Below are positions 45,876-54,433 of a stretch of DNA of 64,000 nucleotides, one piece after another (within the stretch, counting starts at the first letter, position 1; the number at the start of each line of letters is the position of its first letter). The stretch lies in NCBI GenBank assembly GCA_040218445.1, contig JAVJRK010000010.1:1-64000 (forward strand), written 5' to 3'. A program made the position numbers and the translations under genes. This stretch comes from UBA1479 sp040218445 (GTDB taxonomy: Bacteria > Pseudomonadota > Alphaproteobacteria > Rhodospirillales > Casp-alpha2). Under the pieces are notes generated by a model that saw nothing but the letters and a program-made list of their open reading frames with translations, was not told the DNA's origin and made no database searches.

Positions 45876-46124
45876 AATTCGCTCCAAAATCGCCAGACCG
45901 TTTCGGCCTGCTTCCTCCCCCAACGCGTTTGTGCCGGATCACGGCAATCCCTTAAATACGATGCCCCCCGGCATCATCACGAACAGGGACCGCGCAAATC
46001 CAAGGCCGATTTTATTGCCCCCCGACGACAAAGAAAATCCTGCCAAAGGTCATATCCGGGTGTTCAAGCGCGGACATCCGCCAAACCTTACAGCCCGCTC
46101 CTTAGGCGGAACTTCCGGTTGAGC

Positions 46125-47123
46125 TTAAAGAGAAAAATCCTGCGTCACCGGCCCGTCGCGCTCATACCCGCGGACCTGCAATGTCCCGGCACGGGCGTTG
46201 GCGGTGACGGCAAGGCGCGTCGTCGGATTAAGGATCGGCGGCGAAACCCAATCGAACCCATCCTCGACATCATCGCGGCAGTGTTCCATCCGATCGAACC
46301 GCCCGATGCTGTCCTGGCCGCGCATGCGCCCACTCAAGGGGGATGCGATCCAATGATTGGCGACCGATGCCTTCCCGCCATCGCGGAGAAAGGCCGCCCG
46401 CTCCGTTCGCTCGATCACGCATCCTTGGCCTGCTTCCGTCCCGGACAAGGCAAAGAACGCCGGCATGGCGATGGGCGTTTCGGTCAGCAGGGTCTTGGCC
46501 TCGTCATAGGTACGACAGGACTCGAACACATGGCGCTGCAGATGCGTCGCGGGCATCAGGCGTCGGCGCCAGACCTGGGTGCGTTCAATTGCCCAATCGA
46601 TCCAGCAGCTGGGCGTATACCGTTTCATGGGCGGCTGGTTGATCGCGGCGGAAAACCGCCCCGGCGCCATGGCCGTGACGGCGCCCACGAACCCCGGCCA
46701 GGTGATGTTGAACCACTCACCGGCGGACGCTTCATGGCGGACGACGGCCACATTCCGCCCCAACCCCGCAAGCGGCCAGTCCAAGGTGCGCAGCATGCGG
46801 TTGCCTTGTCCCGACGGCGGCATACCAACGGCCGAGGTGCAGGACCATTCGTAGGACAAATTCAGCATATAGACGCCCGCCCCGTCATGCCGTGCGGCAC
46901 AATCATCCAGATCTGCCCGGTAAGGCGTGGGGCATCCGGCCAGCCAGCGTTTTGTCAAAACGTCGCCGATCTTCAGGAAAGCCGGGCCGTAGTGGTCGCG
47001 GCCGGACCGGAATAACGCTTCGAAACGCGGCCGTTCGGCTTCGACCAGGTCCGCCGGCCCCGCTTTCCCCAAGTTGACAAGGGGAATGGCCACCAGGGCC
47101 TTTTTGTCCGCAGCACCGTCCAT
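46125..47123 (-). CDS. Acid-ceramidase/NAAA-like Ntn hydrolase
   Basis: A 332-residue protein whose central part resembles acid ceramidase and N-acylethanolamine acid amidase: VYMLNLSYEWSCTSAVG followed by RTLDWPL. Those enzymes are N-terminal nucleophile hydrolases in which the Cys of CTS (Cys95 here) becomes the catalytic residue after self-cleavage. No signal peptide is visible, unlike the lysosomal relatives. It may cleave N-acyl amides. It stands alone, divergent from purB; the catalytic role is inferred from the motif. Confidence 0.75.
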   Translation of the reverse strand: MDGAADKKALVAIPLVNLGKAGPADLVEAERPRFEALFRSGRDHYGPAFLKIGDVLTKRWLAGCPTPYRADLDDCAARHDGAGVYMLNLSYEWSCTSAVGMPPSGQGNRMLRTLDWPLAGLGRNVAVVRHEASAGEWFNITWPGFVGAVTAMAPGRFSAAINQPPMKRYTPSCWIDWAIERTQVWRRRLMPATHLQRHVFESCRTYDEAKTLLTETPIAMPAFFALSGTEAGQGCVIERTERAAFLRDGGKASVANHWIASPLSGRMRGQDSIGRFDRMEHCRDDVEDGFDWVSPPILNPTTRLAVTANARAGTLQVRGYERDGPVTQDFSL

Positions 47124-47276
47124 GGCCGCACTATAGCCCCTAAATCAGGGCAATTTCGTGGAAATCGCCGTTGGGGGCTTTTCAAACGGGGCGGACTTTG
47201 GCATTCACCTTGTCCGCAGCCGCCTTGCCCGCAGTCTCGGGGCGACTATAATCCCCGCCTTGATAAGGACGTTTCC

Positions 47277-48668
47277 ATGATCCCGCGTTATTCCCGCCCT
47301 CAGATGGCCGCCATCTGGGAGCCCGCCAACAAGTTCCGCATCTGGTTCGAGATCGAAGCCCATGCCTGCGACGCGCAAGCCGAGCTGGGCGTGATTCCGA
47401 AAGAGGCCGCCAAGGTCGTCTGGGAAAAGGGCGACAAACCCTATGACGGGGCACGCATCGACCGGATCGACGAGATCGAACGCGAAACCAAGCACGACGT
47501 GATCGCCTTCACCACGGAACTGGCGGAACATGTCGGCGACGAGGCCCGCTTTGTCCACCAGGGCATGACGTCGTCCGACGTGCTGGATACCTGCCTGGCC
47601 GTACAGATGAAGCAGGCAGCGACGATCCTGCTGGAAGATATCGACAAGGTCCTGGCCGCCCTGAAAACCCGCGCCCTGGAACACAAGATGACGCCCGTGA
47701 TGGGCCGCAGCCACGGCATCCATGCGGAGCCGACCACCGTGGGCCTGAAGCTTGCCCGGTTTTATGCCGAATTCGAGCGCAACAAGCTGCGCCTGGAACG
47801 TGCGCGGGACGAAATCGCGACCTGCGCCATTTCCGGCGCGGTCGGCACCTTCGCCAACATCGACCCGTTCGTCGAGGAATATGTCGCGAAGAAATTGGAC
47901 CTGACGCCGGAGCCCATTTCGACCCAGGTCATCCCCCGCGACCGCCACGCCATGTATTTCGCGACATTGGGCGTGATCGCCGGATCGGTCGAAAACATTT
48001 CCACGGAAATTCGCCACATGCAGCGCACGGAAGTGCGCGAAGCCCAGGAATATTTCGCGCCCGGGCAAAAAGGCTCGTCGGCCATGCCGCACAAGCGCAA
48101 CCCGATCCTGACGGAAAACCTGACGGGTCTGGCGCGCATCGTGCGCTCGGCCGTGGTGCCGGCCCTGGAAAACGTCGCCCTGTGGCACGAACGGGACATC
48201 TCCCATTCCTCGGTCGAACGCATGATCGGCCCGGACGCCACGGTCACGCTCGACTTCGCCCTGGCCCGCCTGGCCGGGGTGATCGAAAAGCTGGTCATTT
48301 ATCCGGCCAACATGAAGGAACATATCGACAAGTTCGGCGGCATCCACGACGCCCAGCGGGTGCTCTTGTTCCTGACGCAAAAGGGTGTCAGCCGCGAAGA
48401 CGCTTATCGCATCGTTCAGCGCAACGCCATGCGGGTGTGGAAAAGCTTCGGCATTGACCCGGACGATCCGGACAAGCCGGCCCATCTGGACGACGAGGAC
48501 AAGGAAGCGCAGAGCTACGACAACCGGCTGATGTTCTTCCTGGAAAAGGACGCGGACGTCCAAAAGCTTCTGAAGCCCGAGGAACTGCAAGCCCTGTTCA
48601 AGGTTTCGTCCCTGGACTATCACGCGGCCCAGGTCGACACCGTGTTCAAACGGGTTTTCGGCAGCTAG
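47277..48668 (+). CDS. purB: Adenylosuccinate lyase
   Basis: A 463-residue lyase of purine synthesis, acting on SAICAR and adenylosuccinate. It shows the superfamily signature GSSAMPHKRNPILTEN, the catalytic region HQGMTSSDVLDT, and GRSHGIHAEPTTVG. The start codon follows AAGGA (47266-47270 region). A small unknown gene follows 10-16 bases downstream. Confidence 0.97.
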   Translation: MIPRYSRPQMAAIWEPANKFRIWFEIEAHACDAQAELGVIPKEAAKVVWEKGDKPYDGARIDRIDEIERETKHDVIAFTTELAEHVGDEARFVHQGMTSSDVLDTCLAVQMKQAATILLEDIDKVLAALKTRALEHKMTPVMGRSHGIHAEPTTVGLKLARFYAEFERNKLRLERARDEIATCAISGAVGTFANIDPFVEEYVAKKLDLTPEPISTQVIPRDRHAMYFATLGVIAGSVENISTEIRHMQRTEVREAQEYFAPGQKGSSAMPHKRNPILTENLTGLARIVRSAVVPALENVALWHERDISHSSVERMIGPDATVTLDFALARLAGVIEKLVIYPANMKEHIDKFGGIHDAQRVLLFLTQKGVSREDAYRIVQRNAMRVWKSFGIDPDDPDKPAHLDDEDKEAQSYDNRLMFFLEKDADVQKLLKPEELQALFKVSSLDYHAAQVDTVFKRVFGS

Positions 48669-48684
48669 ACGGGGAATAATGGGG

Positions 48685-48951
48685 ATGACCGATAGTCCGG
48701 GCCGCCCCATGAAATATATCGTGTTCGCCGCCAGCGGCGGCAGCGAAGCACCCGTTCTATTCCCTCATGCCTTCACCCATAGCTGGGTCGCGGGCGAATT
48801 GAAGCCCCTGAAAGCGATCTCCGCCGGATTCGTGGAAATGACGGCAGCGGGTGAAATCAGGTGCTTCGGCCATTCAAGCAGCCTGAATCTGCCGTCGCGC
48901 GGCGAGGCGGACACGGAACTGGTCCGCGCCCATCTGGCAGGGAAACTATAG
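48685..48951 (+). CDS. Small conserved hypothetical protein
   Basis: An 88-residue protein of unknown function (KYIVFAASGGSEAPVLFP; GELKPLKAISAGFVEM; CFGHSSSLNLPSRGEADTELV). The coding pattern fits the neighbours and it sits directly behind purB. Three in-frame ATG codons compete (48679, 48685, 48709); 48685 has GGGGA nine bases ahead and is preferred. No membrane segment or signal peptide. Confidence 0.65.
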   Translation: MTDSPGRPMKYIVFAASGGSEAPVLFPHAFTHSWVAGELKPLKAISAGFVEMTAAGEIRCFGHSSSLNLPSRGEADTELVRAHLAGKL

Positions 48952-48979
48952 AAGTAGAACGAAGCGGCCCGGTTGCCGA

Positions 48980-49303
48980 TTACTCGGCCCGGATTTGATC
49001 CGCCGCCGTGTGCAAAAGATCTTCCAGCTTGCGGCGGATTTCGTCCTCGGTGATCGAAATACCGCGGCTTTCGATATCGCTCATGACTTTGCGGACCACG
49101 TCTTCGACGCCCGGTTCGTCCAGGTCGGACAGCACCACTTCGCGGGCATAGGCATCGGCGTCCGAGCCGGTCAGCCCGAACGCTTCGGCCAGCCACAGGC
49201 CCAACAGCTTGTTGCGACGGGATTCCGCCTTGAACCGCAGTTCCTCGTCCAGCTGATACTTGGCTTCGTAACCTTTTTCCCGGTCCTTGAAGGCATCCGA
49301 CAT
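48980..49303 (-). CDS. DUF1476 protein (F1-ATPase zeta inhibitor)
   Basis: A 107-residue, mostly helical protein (FKDREKGYEAKYQLDEELRF, then LGLWLAEAFGLTGSDADAYA). DUF1476 is the alphaproteobacterial zeta subunit, shown in Paracoccus to bind and inhibit the F1-ATPase through its N-terminal part. Genes of this family often sit next to purC, as here. It is divergent from the NRDE gene. Confidence 0.9.
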   Translation of the reverse strand: MSDAFKDREKGYEAKYQLDEELRFKAESRRNKLLGLWLAEAFGLTGSDADAYAREVVLSDLDEPGVEDVVRKVMSDIESRGISITEDEIRRKLEDLLHTAADQIRAE

Positions 49304-49433
49304 GTCCTGGGCTCCCGTTCTGGCCTATTTAGGTGGTTGGGTATCGTTGCGTTTATTTACGCGGGTTGGCGCATGATCGCAACATCCAGGACGCCCCCTG
49401 GCGCAATCTGCCCACACGTTCTATGTAACCATC

Positions 49434-50192
49434 ATGTGCACACTCGTCATTCTTCGCCGCCCGGGTCACGATTGGCCGCTGATCATCGCCGCCAACCGGG
49501 ATGAAATGGCCGACCGGGCCTGGGACGCGCCGGGCCGTCATTGGCCGGACCGCCCGCATGTGATCGCCGGCCGCGACCGCGAAGCAGGCGGGTCGTGGCT
49601 GGGCGTGAATGATGACCGCCTGGTCGCGGGCGTGCTCAACCGGCGGGGATCACTGGGCGCCCTGGCCGGCAAACGGTCGCGCGGCGAGCTTCCCCTGGAC
49701 GCCCTGGATCATGCCGAGGCCGCGGTCGCCGCCGAAGCCCTGGGCCATCTGGACGCCGGGGCTTATCGCTCTTTCAACCTGGTCGTCGGCGATGCCCACA
49801 CGGCCCATTGGATCGCCGGGGACGGCGAAAACCGGGCTGTTTCCGTGCATGTCATCCCCGAAGGGGTTTCCGTCATCACGGCCCACGACCTGAACGATGC
49901 AACATCGCCCCGGATCGCCAAATACCGCCCTCTATTTCAGGCGGTCGAAGCCCCCGATCCCGGCCGGGGCGCCGAGGGATGGGCCGCCTGGATCGATCTT
50001 CTGGCGGATTTCAAGGAGTGGGAAGGCGGCGAAGAGCGCGATTCCATGTCCTTCCGCACGGATTTCGGGTTTCAAACCGTGTCGTCCTCGCTGATCGCCG
50101 TTCCCAAGCCGTTCGAGCCCGTCTTGAAGCCGCAGTGGCTGTTCTGCCCGGACCGGCCCGAACCCGGAAAATTCACACCCCTCTCACCATGA
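49434..50192 (+). CDS. NRDE family protein (TANGO2-like)
   Basis: A 252-residue protein with the NRDE signature at its N-terminus (MCTLVILRR ... IIAANRDEM), followed by GSWLGVNDDRLVAGVLNRR. The fold resembles Ntn hydrolases, with Cys2 after Met as the possible nucleophile. Eukaryotic TANGO2 is linked to lipid and haem handling; the bacterial role is unknown. Confidence 0.9.
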   Translation: MCTLVILRRPGHDWPLIIAANRDEMADRAWDAPGRHWPDRPHVIAGRDREAGGSWLGVNDDRLVAGVLNRRGSLGALAGKRSRGELPLDALDHAEAAVAAEALGHLDAGAYRSFNLVVGDAHTAHWIAGDGENRAVSVHVIPEGVSVITAHDLNDATSPRIAKYRPLFQAVEAPDPGRGAEGWAAWIDLLADFKEWEGGEERDSMSFRTDFGFQTVSSSLIAVPKPFEPVLKPQWLFCPDRPEPGKFTPLSP

Positions 50193-50322
50193 GCCGGCAA
50201 GCGCCTATTCGGTTGAGGATGGCCGCGGACGCTGCTATATGGTGCCTTTAATCCCTCCCCCGCTGGCGCCCCCTATCCTAGGCGGCGCGCCACAAAGGGA
50301 AATTTCACGAGGGCCCATACCC

Positions 50323-51090
50323 ATGGCACGACGCAGACAGATTTACGAAGGCAAGGCGAAGGTCCTTTTCGAAGGCCCGGAGCCCGGAACGATCGTTCAG
50401 TACTTCAAGGACGACGCGACCGCCTTCAACAACCAGAAAAAAGGCACCATCACCGGCAAGGGGGTGCTGAATAACCGGATTTCCGAGTTCCTCATGACCC
50501 GGCTGGGGGAGATGGGCGTTCCGACCCATTTCATGCGCCGTTTGAACATGCGCGAACAGCTGGTTCGCGAGGTCGAGATCATTCCGGTCGAAATCATTGT
50601 CCGCAATGTCGCCGCCGGTACCTTTTCCAAGCGTTTCGGCATGGAGGAAGGCACGGCCCTGCCGCGTTCGATCATCGAATATTGCTACAAATCCGATGAA
50701 CTGGGCGACCCCTTGATCGCCGAGGAACACGTGACCGCCTTCGGCTGGGCCACGCCCCAGGACCTGGACGAAATCATGGCCATGTCCCTGCGCATCAATG
50801 ATTATCTGTCGGGCCTGTTCATGGGCATCGGCCTGAAGCTGGTCGATTTCAAACTGGAATTCGGCCGTCTGTGGGAAAACGACCACAACATGCGCATCGT
50901 CCTGGCCGATGAAATCAGCCCCGACAGCATGCGTCTGTGGGACGTGAAAACCAACGAGAAGCTGGACAAGGACCGCTTCCGCCGGGATTTGGGCAATGTC
51001 GCCGAAGCCTATCAGGAAGTCGCCCGGCGTCTTGGCATTCTGCCGGAATCGGGCCCCGTTGATTTGAAAGAACCTGAAACGATCCAATGA
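50323..51090 (+). CDS. purC: Phosphoribosylaminoimidazole-succinocarboxamide synthase
   Basis: A 255-residue SAICAR synthetase (RRQIYEGKAKVLFEGPEP; FKDDATAFN; VEIIVRNVAAGTFSKR; KLVDFKLEFGRL; LADEISPDSMRLWD). It joins aspartate to CAIR. Start at 50323; an upstream frame to 50239 has no family similarity. The purS start overlaps its stop by four bases. Confidence 0.97.
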   Translation: MARRRQIYEGKAKVLFEGPEPGTIVQYFKDDATAFNNQKKGTITGKGVLNNRISEFLMTRLGEMGVPTHFMRRLNMREQLVREVEIIPVEIIVRNVAAGTFSKRFGMEEGTALPRSIIEYCYKSDELGDPLIAEEHVTAFGWATPQDLDEIMAMSLRINDYLSGLFMGIGLKLVDFKLEFGRLWENDHNMRIVLADEISPDSMRLWDVKTNEKLDKDRFRRDLGNVAEAYQEVARRLGILPESGPVDLKEPETIQ

Positions 51091-51332
51091 AAGCAACCGT
51101 TCACGTAACCTTGAAAAACGGCGTTCTCGACCCCCAGGGAAAGGCCGTGCAGCATTCCCTGGCGGATCTTGGCTTCGCCGGCGTCAACGACGTGCGCCAG
51201 GGTAAATTCATCGAACTGAACCTGACCGAAACCGACGCCGCCAAGGCGAAGGCCGCCGTCGAAGCCATGTGCGAAAAGCTGTTGGCCAACACGGTGATCG
51301 AGAACTATTCCGTCGATATCTCCGAAGGCTGA
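51087..51332 (+). CDS. purS: FGAM synthase subunit PurS
   Basis: An 81-residue subunit of the three-part FGAM synthase found where PurL is the short form. It bridges PurL and PurQ. Conserved parts: KATVHVTLKNGVLDPQGKAVQHSL, VRQGKFIEL. It overlaps purC by four bases (ATGA) and is followed by purQ after 10 bases. Confidence 0.96.
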   Translation: MKATVHVTLKNGVLDPQGKAVQHSLADLGFAGVNDVRQGKFIELNLTETDAAKAKAAVEAMCEKLLANTVIENYSVDISEG

Positions 51333-51342
51333 TTCCCGTCCC

Positions 51343-52044
51343 ATGCCAACCAACACGAAAGCCGCCGTCATCGTCTTTCCCGGCTCCAACTGCGACCGCG
51401 ACATAAAGGTCGCGCTGGAAGCGGTGACCGGCACCGACGTCATCATGCACTGGCACCGCGATACGGAGTTGCCGGATGTGGACATGATCGCCGTTCCGGG
51501 CGGATTTTCCTACGGCGATTATCTGCGGTCCGGCGCCATGGCCGCCAATTCGCCGGTGATGCGCACGGTGGTCGAGCGCGCCAACAAGGGCGTACCCGTG
51601 CTGGGCATCTGCAACGGCTTTCAGGTCTTGACCGAAGCCGGCTTGCTGCCGGGGGCGCTGATGCGCAACGCGGGCCTTAAGTTCGTGTGCAAGGATGTCT
51701 GGCTGAAAGTCGAGAACACCCAAACGCCGTTTACCGGTGCCTACCAGAACAGCCAGGTCGTCCGCATCCCCGTGGCCCATCATGACGGCAATTATTTCGC
51801 CGACGACGAGACCCTGGACCGCCTGGAAGGCGAAGGCCGCGTCGCGTTCCGTTATTGCGATGCCAAAGGCCAGGCCGACGAAGGCGCCAATCCCAACGGC
51901 AGCCGCCGCAACATCGCCGGCATCGTCAACGAAGCCGGTAACGTGCTGGGCATGATGCCACATCCCGAACGCCTGGCCGAAGCGGCGCTTGGCGGCACTG
52001 ACGGCAAACCCATGTTCGACGGTCTGATAGCCGCGCTGCATTAA
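51343..52044 (+). CDS. purQ: FGAM synthase subunit PurQ (glutaminase)
   Basis: A 233-residue class I glutamine amidotransferase supplying ammonia to PurL. The nucleophile is the Cys in GICNGFQVL; the His-Glu pair is in MMPHPERLAE. It has VFPGSNCDRD at the N-terminus. purL is not next to it but six genes downstream at 58088. Confidence 0.97.
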   Translation: MPTNTKAAVIVFPGSNCDRDIKVALEAVTGTDVIMHWHRDTELPDVDMIAVPGGFSYGDYLRSGAMAANSPVMRTVVERANKGVPVLGICNGFQVLTEAGLLPGALMRNAGLKFVCKDVWLKVENTQTPFTGAYQNSQVVRIPVAHHDGNYFADDETLDRLEGEGRVAFRYCDAKGQADEGANPNGSRRNIAGIVNEAGNVLGMMPHPERLAEAALGGTDGKPMFDGLIAALH

Positions 52045-52061
52045 GGCCCCGTTACCGGGCC
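52045..52061 (+). terminator. Weak hairpin after purQ
   Basis: GGCCC-CGTTACC-GGGCC directly after the purQ stop, followed by GGTCGTTTCC. No proper T run. It may partly uncouple trkH from the purine genes. Confidence 0.3.
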
Positions 52062-52098
52062 GGTCGTTTCCGCAAGACCCTTAAAGGAGGGTCACATC

Positions 52099-53544
52099 AT
52101 GCTGAACATTCGGCCCGTGGTGCATCTTTTGGGCCTGCTGGCCTGTTTCCTGGCCGGTCTGTTGTGTATTCCCGCCCTGACCGATGCGGTCTATCACAAC
52201 AAGGATTGGATTCCCTTTACCGCCACCGCCCTGGTTACGGGGTTCATCGGTGCCGGTACGGCCATCGCCGCCTGGCCCAAGGGCGGTTTCACTCTGAACC
52301 TGCGCCAGGCTTTCTTGGTGACCGTGCTGGGATGGGTCACCGTTGCCGCCGTCGCCGCGGTTCCATTCCTGGGCCTAGGCATCAGCCTGACCGACGCGGT
52401 GTTCGAATCCATGTCCGGCATCACCACCACGGGATCGACCATTCTGACCGGCCTGGACCACCTGCCGCCGGGCATCCTTTTGTGGCGCGCGATCCTGCAA
52501 TGGCTGGGCGGGATCGGGATCATCGCCATGGCGATCCTGATGCTGCCGCTGCTGCGGGTCGGCGGGATGCAGTTGTTCAAGATCGAAAGTTCGGACACCG
52601 GTGAAAAATTCGGCGCGACCGCATTCCAGATGGTGATCTACCTGCTGGCGTTCTACGCCCTGCTGACCGTCCTCTGCACGGCCCTGTATTTCGCTTTCGG
52701 GATGACCATGTTCGATGCCGTGACCCATGCCATGGCGACTGTTTCCACCGGCGGTTATTCGACCCACGATGCGTCCTTCGGGTATTTCACAACCCCGTCC
52801 CTGCATTGGATCGCGACCGTCTTCATGGCTGCCGGGGCCATTCCGTTCTACTTGTATGTCAAGGCCGCCCGGGGGACGCCCGGCAAGCTGTTCAGCGATC
52901 AGCAGGTACAAGGGTTCATCGCCTTCTTGATCGCCGTCAGCATCACCCTTGCGGCCTGGATGACCTGGAAACGCGGCATCGACTTCACCGACGCCTTGAC
53001 CCTGACCGCCTTCAACGTGACCTCGGTTGTCACCACAACGGGCTTCGTGTCCGAAGATTACACGACCTGGGGCCCGGGCGGGGTCGGCGTGTTCCTGGCC
53101 CTGATGTTCATCGGCGGCTGTTCGGGATCGACCTCGGGCGCGATCAAGATCTACCGCCACCAGATCCTCTATATGTTCGTGCGCGCCCATGTAAAACGCC
53201 TGTTCAGCCCCAACCGGGTGATCAGGCTGACCTATAACGGGGTGCCCGTACCCGACGACGTGCCTTATTCCATCCTGGCGTTCCTGGCCGTGTTCGTGGC
53301 CACCGTCGCCGTGTTCACCGTGGCCCTGTCGTTTCTGGAATTGGATATTCTGACGGCCTATACCGCAACCGTCACGGCGATCACCAATGTCGGCCCCGGC
53401 CTGGGACAGATCATCGGCCCGGCCGGTAATTTCGCGACCCTGCCCGATGCGGCGAAATGGATATTGGCCCTGGCCATGCTCGCGGGGCGGCTTGAAATCC
53501 TGGCGCTGTTGGTTGTGTTCGACGCGGATTTCTGGCGCTACTAA
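52099..53544 (+). CDS. TrkH family potassium uptake protein
   Basis: A 481-residue membrane channel subunit with four pore-loop repeats, seen as MSGITTTGST, MATVSTGGYST, SVVTTTGFVSED and VTAITNVGPGLG, each carrying a selectivity-filter glycine. It imports K+ together with the regulatory TrkA, which is not in this window. A strong ribosome site, AAAGGAGGGT, precedes the start. Confidence 0.95.
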   Translation: MLNIRPVVHLLGLLACFLAGLLCIPALTDAVYHNKDWIPFTATALVTGFIGAGTAIAAWPKGGFTLNLRQAFLVTVLGWVTVAAVAAVPFLGLGISLTDAVFESMSGITTTGSTILTGLDHLPPGILLWRAILQWLGGIGIIAMAILMLPLLRVGGMQLFKIESSDTGEKFGATAFQMVIYLLAFYALLTVLCTALYFAFGMTMFDAVTHAMATVSTGGYSTHDASFGYFTTPSLHWIATVFMAAGAIPFYLYVKAARGTPGKLFSDQQVQGFIAFLIAVSITLAAWMTWKRGIDFTDALTLTAFNVTSVVTTTGFVSEDYTTWGPGGVGVFLALMFIGGCSGSTSGAIKIYRHQILYMFVRAHVKRLFSPNRVIRLTYNGVPVPDDVPYSILAFLAVFVATVAVFTVALSFLELDILTAYTATVTAITNVGPGLGQIIGPAGNFATLPDAAKWILALAMLAGRLEILALLVVFDADFWRY

Positions 53545-53569
53545 ATTCTGACCTCCGGAGTCTCTCTGC

Positions 53570-54034
53570 ATGCCCTATGAAATCCTGAAACTTCTGCACC
53601 TACTGGGCGTCATCCTGTTCCTTGGCAATATCGTCGTCACGGCCTGGTGGAAAGTCACCGCCGACCGCACCGAAAACCCGGCGGTGATCGCGCACGGCCA
53701 GCGTCAAGTGATTTTGACGGATGTGATCTTCACGTCTTTGGGGGTGGTGCTGATCGCGGGATCGGGGACCGCGATGATCGCCGCCGCCGGCTGGGACGTG
53801 TTGGCCACACCTTGGCTGCAATGGGGGATCGGCCTGTTCGCCCTGTCCGGGGCCATCTGGCTGATCGTTCTGGTCCCCACACAAATCCAGCAGATGCGCC
53901 TGGCCCGCACGTTCAAGGACGGCGGAGACGTTCCCGAACGCTACCGGCAACTGGCACGGCGCTGGAACCTGTTCGGCAGTCTGGCGACGGTCCTGCCGTT
54001 CCTGAACCTCTATTGGATGGTGTTCAAGGGCTAG
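53570..54034 (+). CDS. DUF2269 family membrane protein
   Basis: A 154-residue inner membrane protein with four predicted helices (LLHLLGVILFLGNIVVTAW; ILTDVIFTSLGVVLIAGSG; WLQWGIGLFALSGAIWLIVL; LFGSLATVLPFLNLYWMV). DUF2269 has no assigned function. It lies 25 bases after trkH, so it is probably co-transcribed. Confidence 0.88.
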   Translation: MPYEILKLLHLLGVILFLGNIVVTAWWKVTADRTENPAVIAHGQRQVILTDVIFTSLGVVLIAGSGTAMIAAAGWDVLATPWLQWGIGLFALSGAIWLIVLVPTQIQQMRLARTFKDGGDVPERYRQLARRWNLFGSLATVLPFLNLYWMVFKG

Positions 54035-54040
54035 AAGCCG

Positions 54041-54361
54041 TCACGCGGCAGCGAAGGCTTCCTGAATTTCCGCCAGCAGCATTTCCTGTTCCTGCCCGTC
54101 GATGCGGAATTCCACGGCCACGCCCTTTTCCCAGGTGCGGTTGACCTGGGCGGACAATTCGCCCAGTTCCTCGATCTGAAGATCGACCGGTTCGCCCACG
54201 GTAAAATGGTGATGGTTGCGTGCCAGGGGTTCGGAAAACTCGACCTGCGCCCCCTGGGGCGAGATGTTCATCAGCAATCCGGCGCGCGTTTCCGCATCGC
54301 TGCTGACGAAAATCAGTTCATGAATATCGAAGCGGGTACTTGCGCGGCGTTCCTGGGTCAT
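54041..54361 (-). CDS. PilZ domain protein (c-di-GMP binding)
   Basis: A 106-residue single-domain PilZ protein. Both c-di-GMP-binding signatures are present: RRASTRF (RxxxR) at the N-terminus and NISPQGAQVEF (D/N-x-S-x-x-G). Start at 54361 follows AGGAGA. It is convergent with the DUF2269 gene. The target process is unknown; motility is one possibility, given the flagellin in this window, but there is no direct link. Confidence 0.88.
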   Translation of the reverse strand: MTQERRASTRFDIHELIFVSSDAETRAGLLMNISPQGAQVEFSEPLARNHHHFTVGEPVDLQIEELGELSAQVNRTWEKGVAVEFRIDGQEQEMLLAEIQEAFAAA

Positions 54362-54433
54362 GAGGCAATCTCCTGTCTGCCTCCCCATCCCTCTCGTGCG
54401 AATGATACCCTATTTAGGCCCCGAAGGCACGGT

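Noticed and set aside
45931..46122. A 63-codon frame between the kinase and the acid-ceramidase-like gene
   Set aside because: No ribosome site, Pro/Asn/Arg-rich translation, no recognisable pattern.
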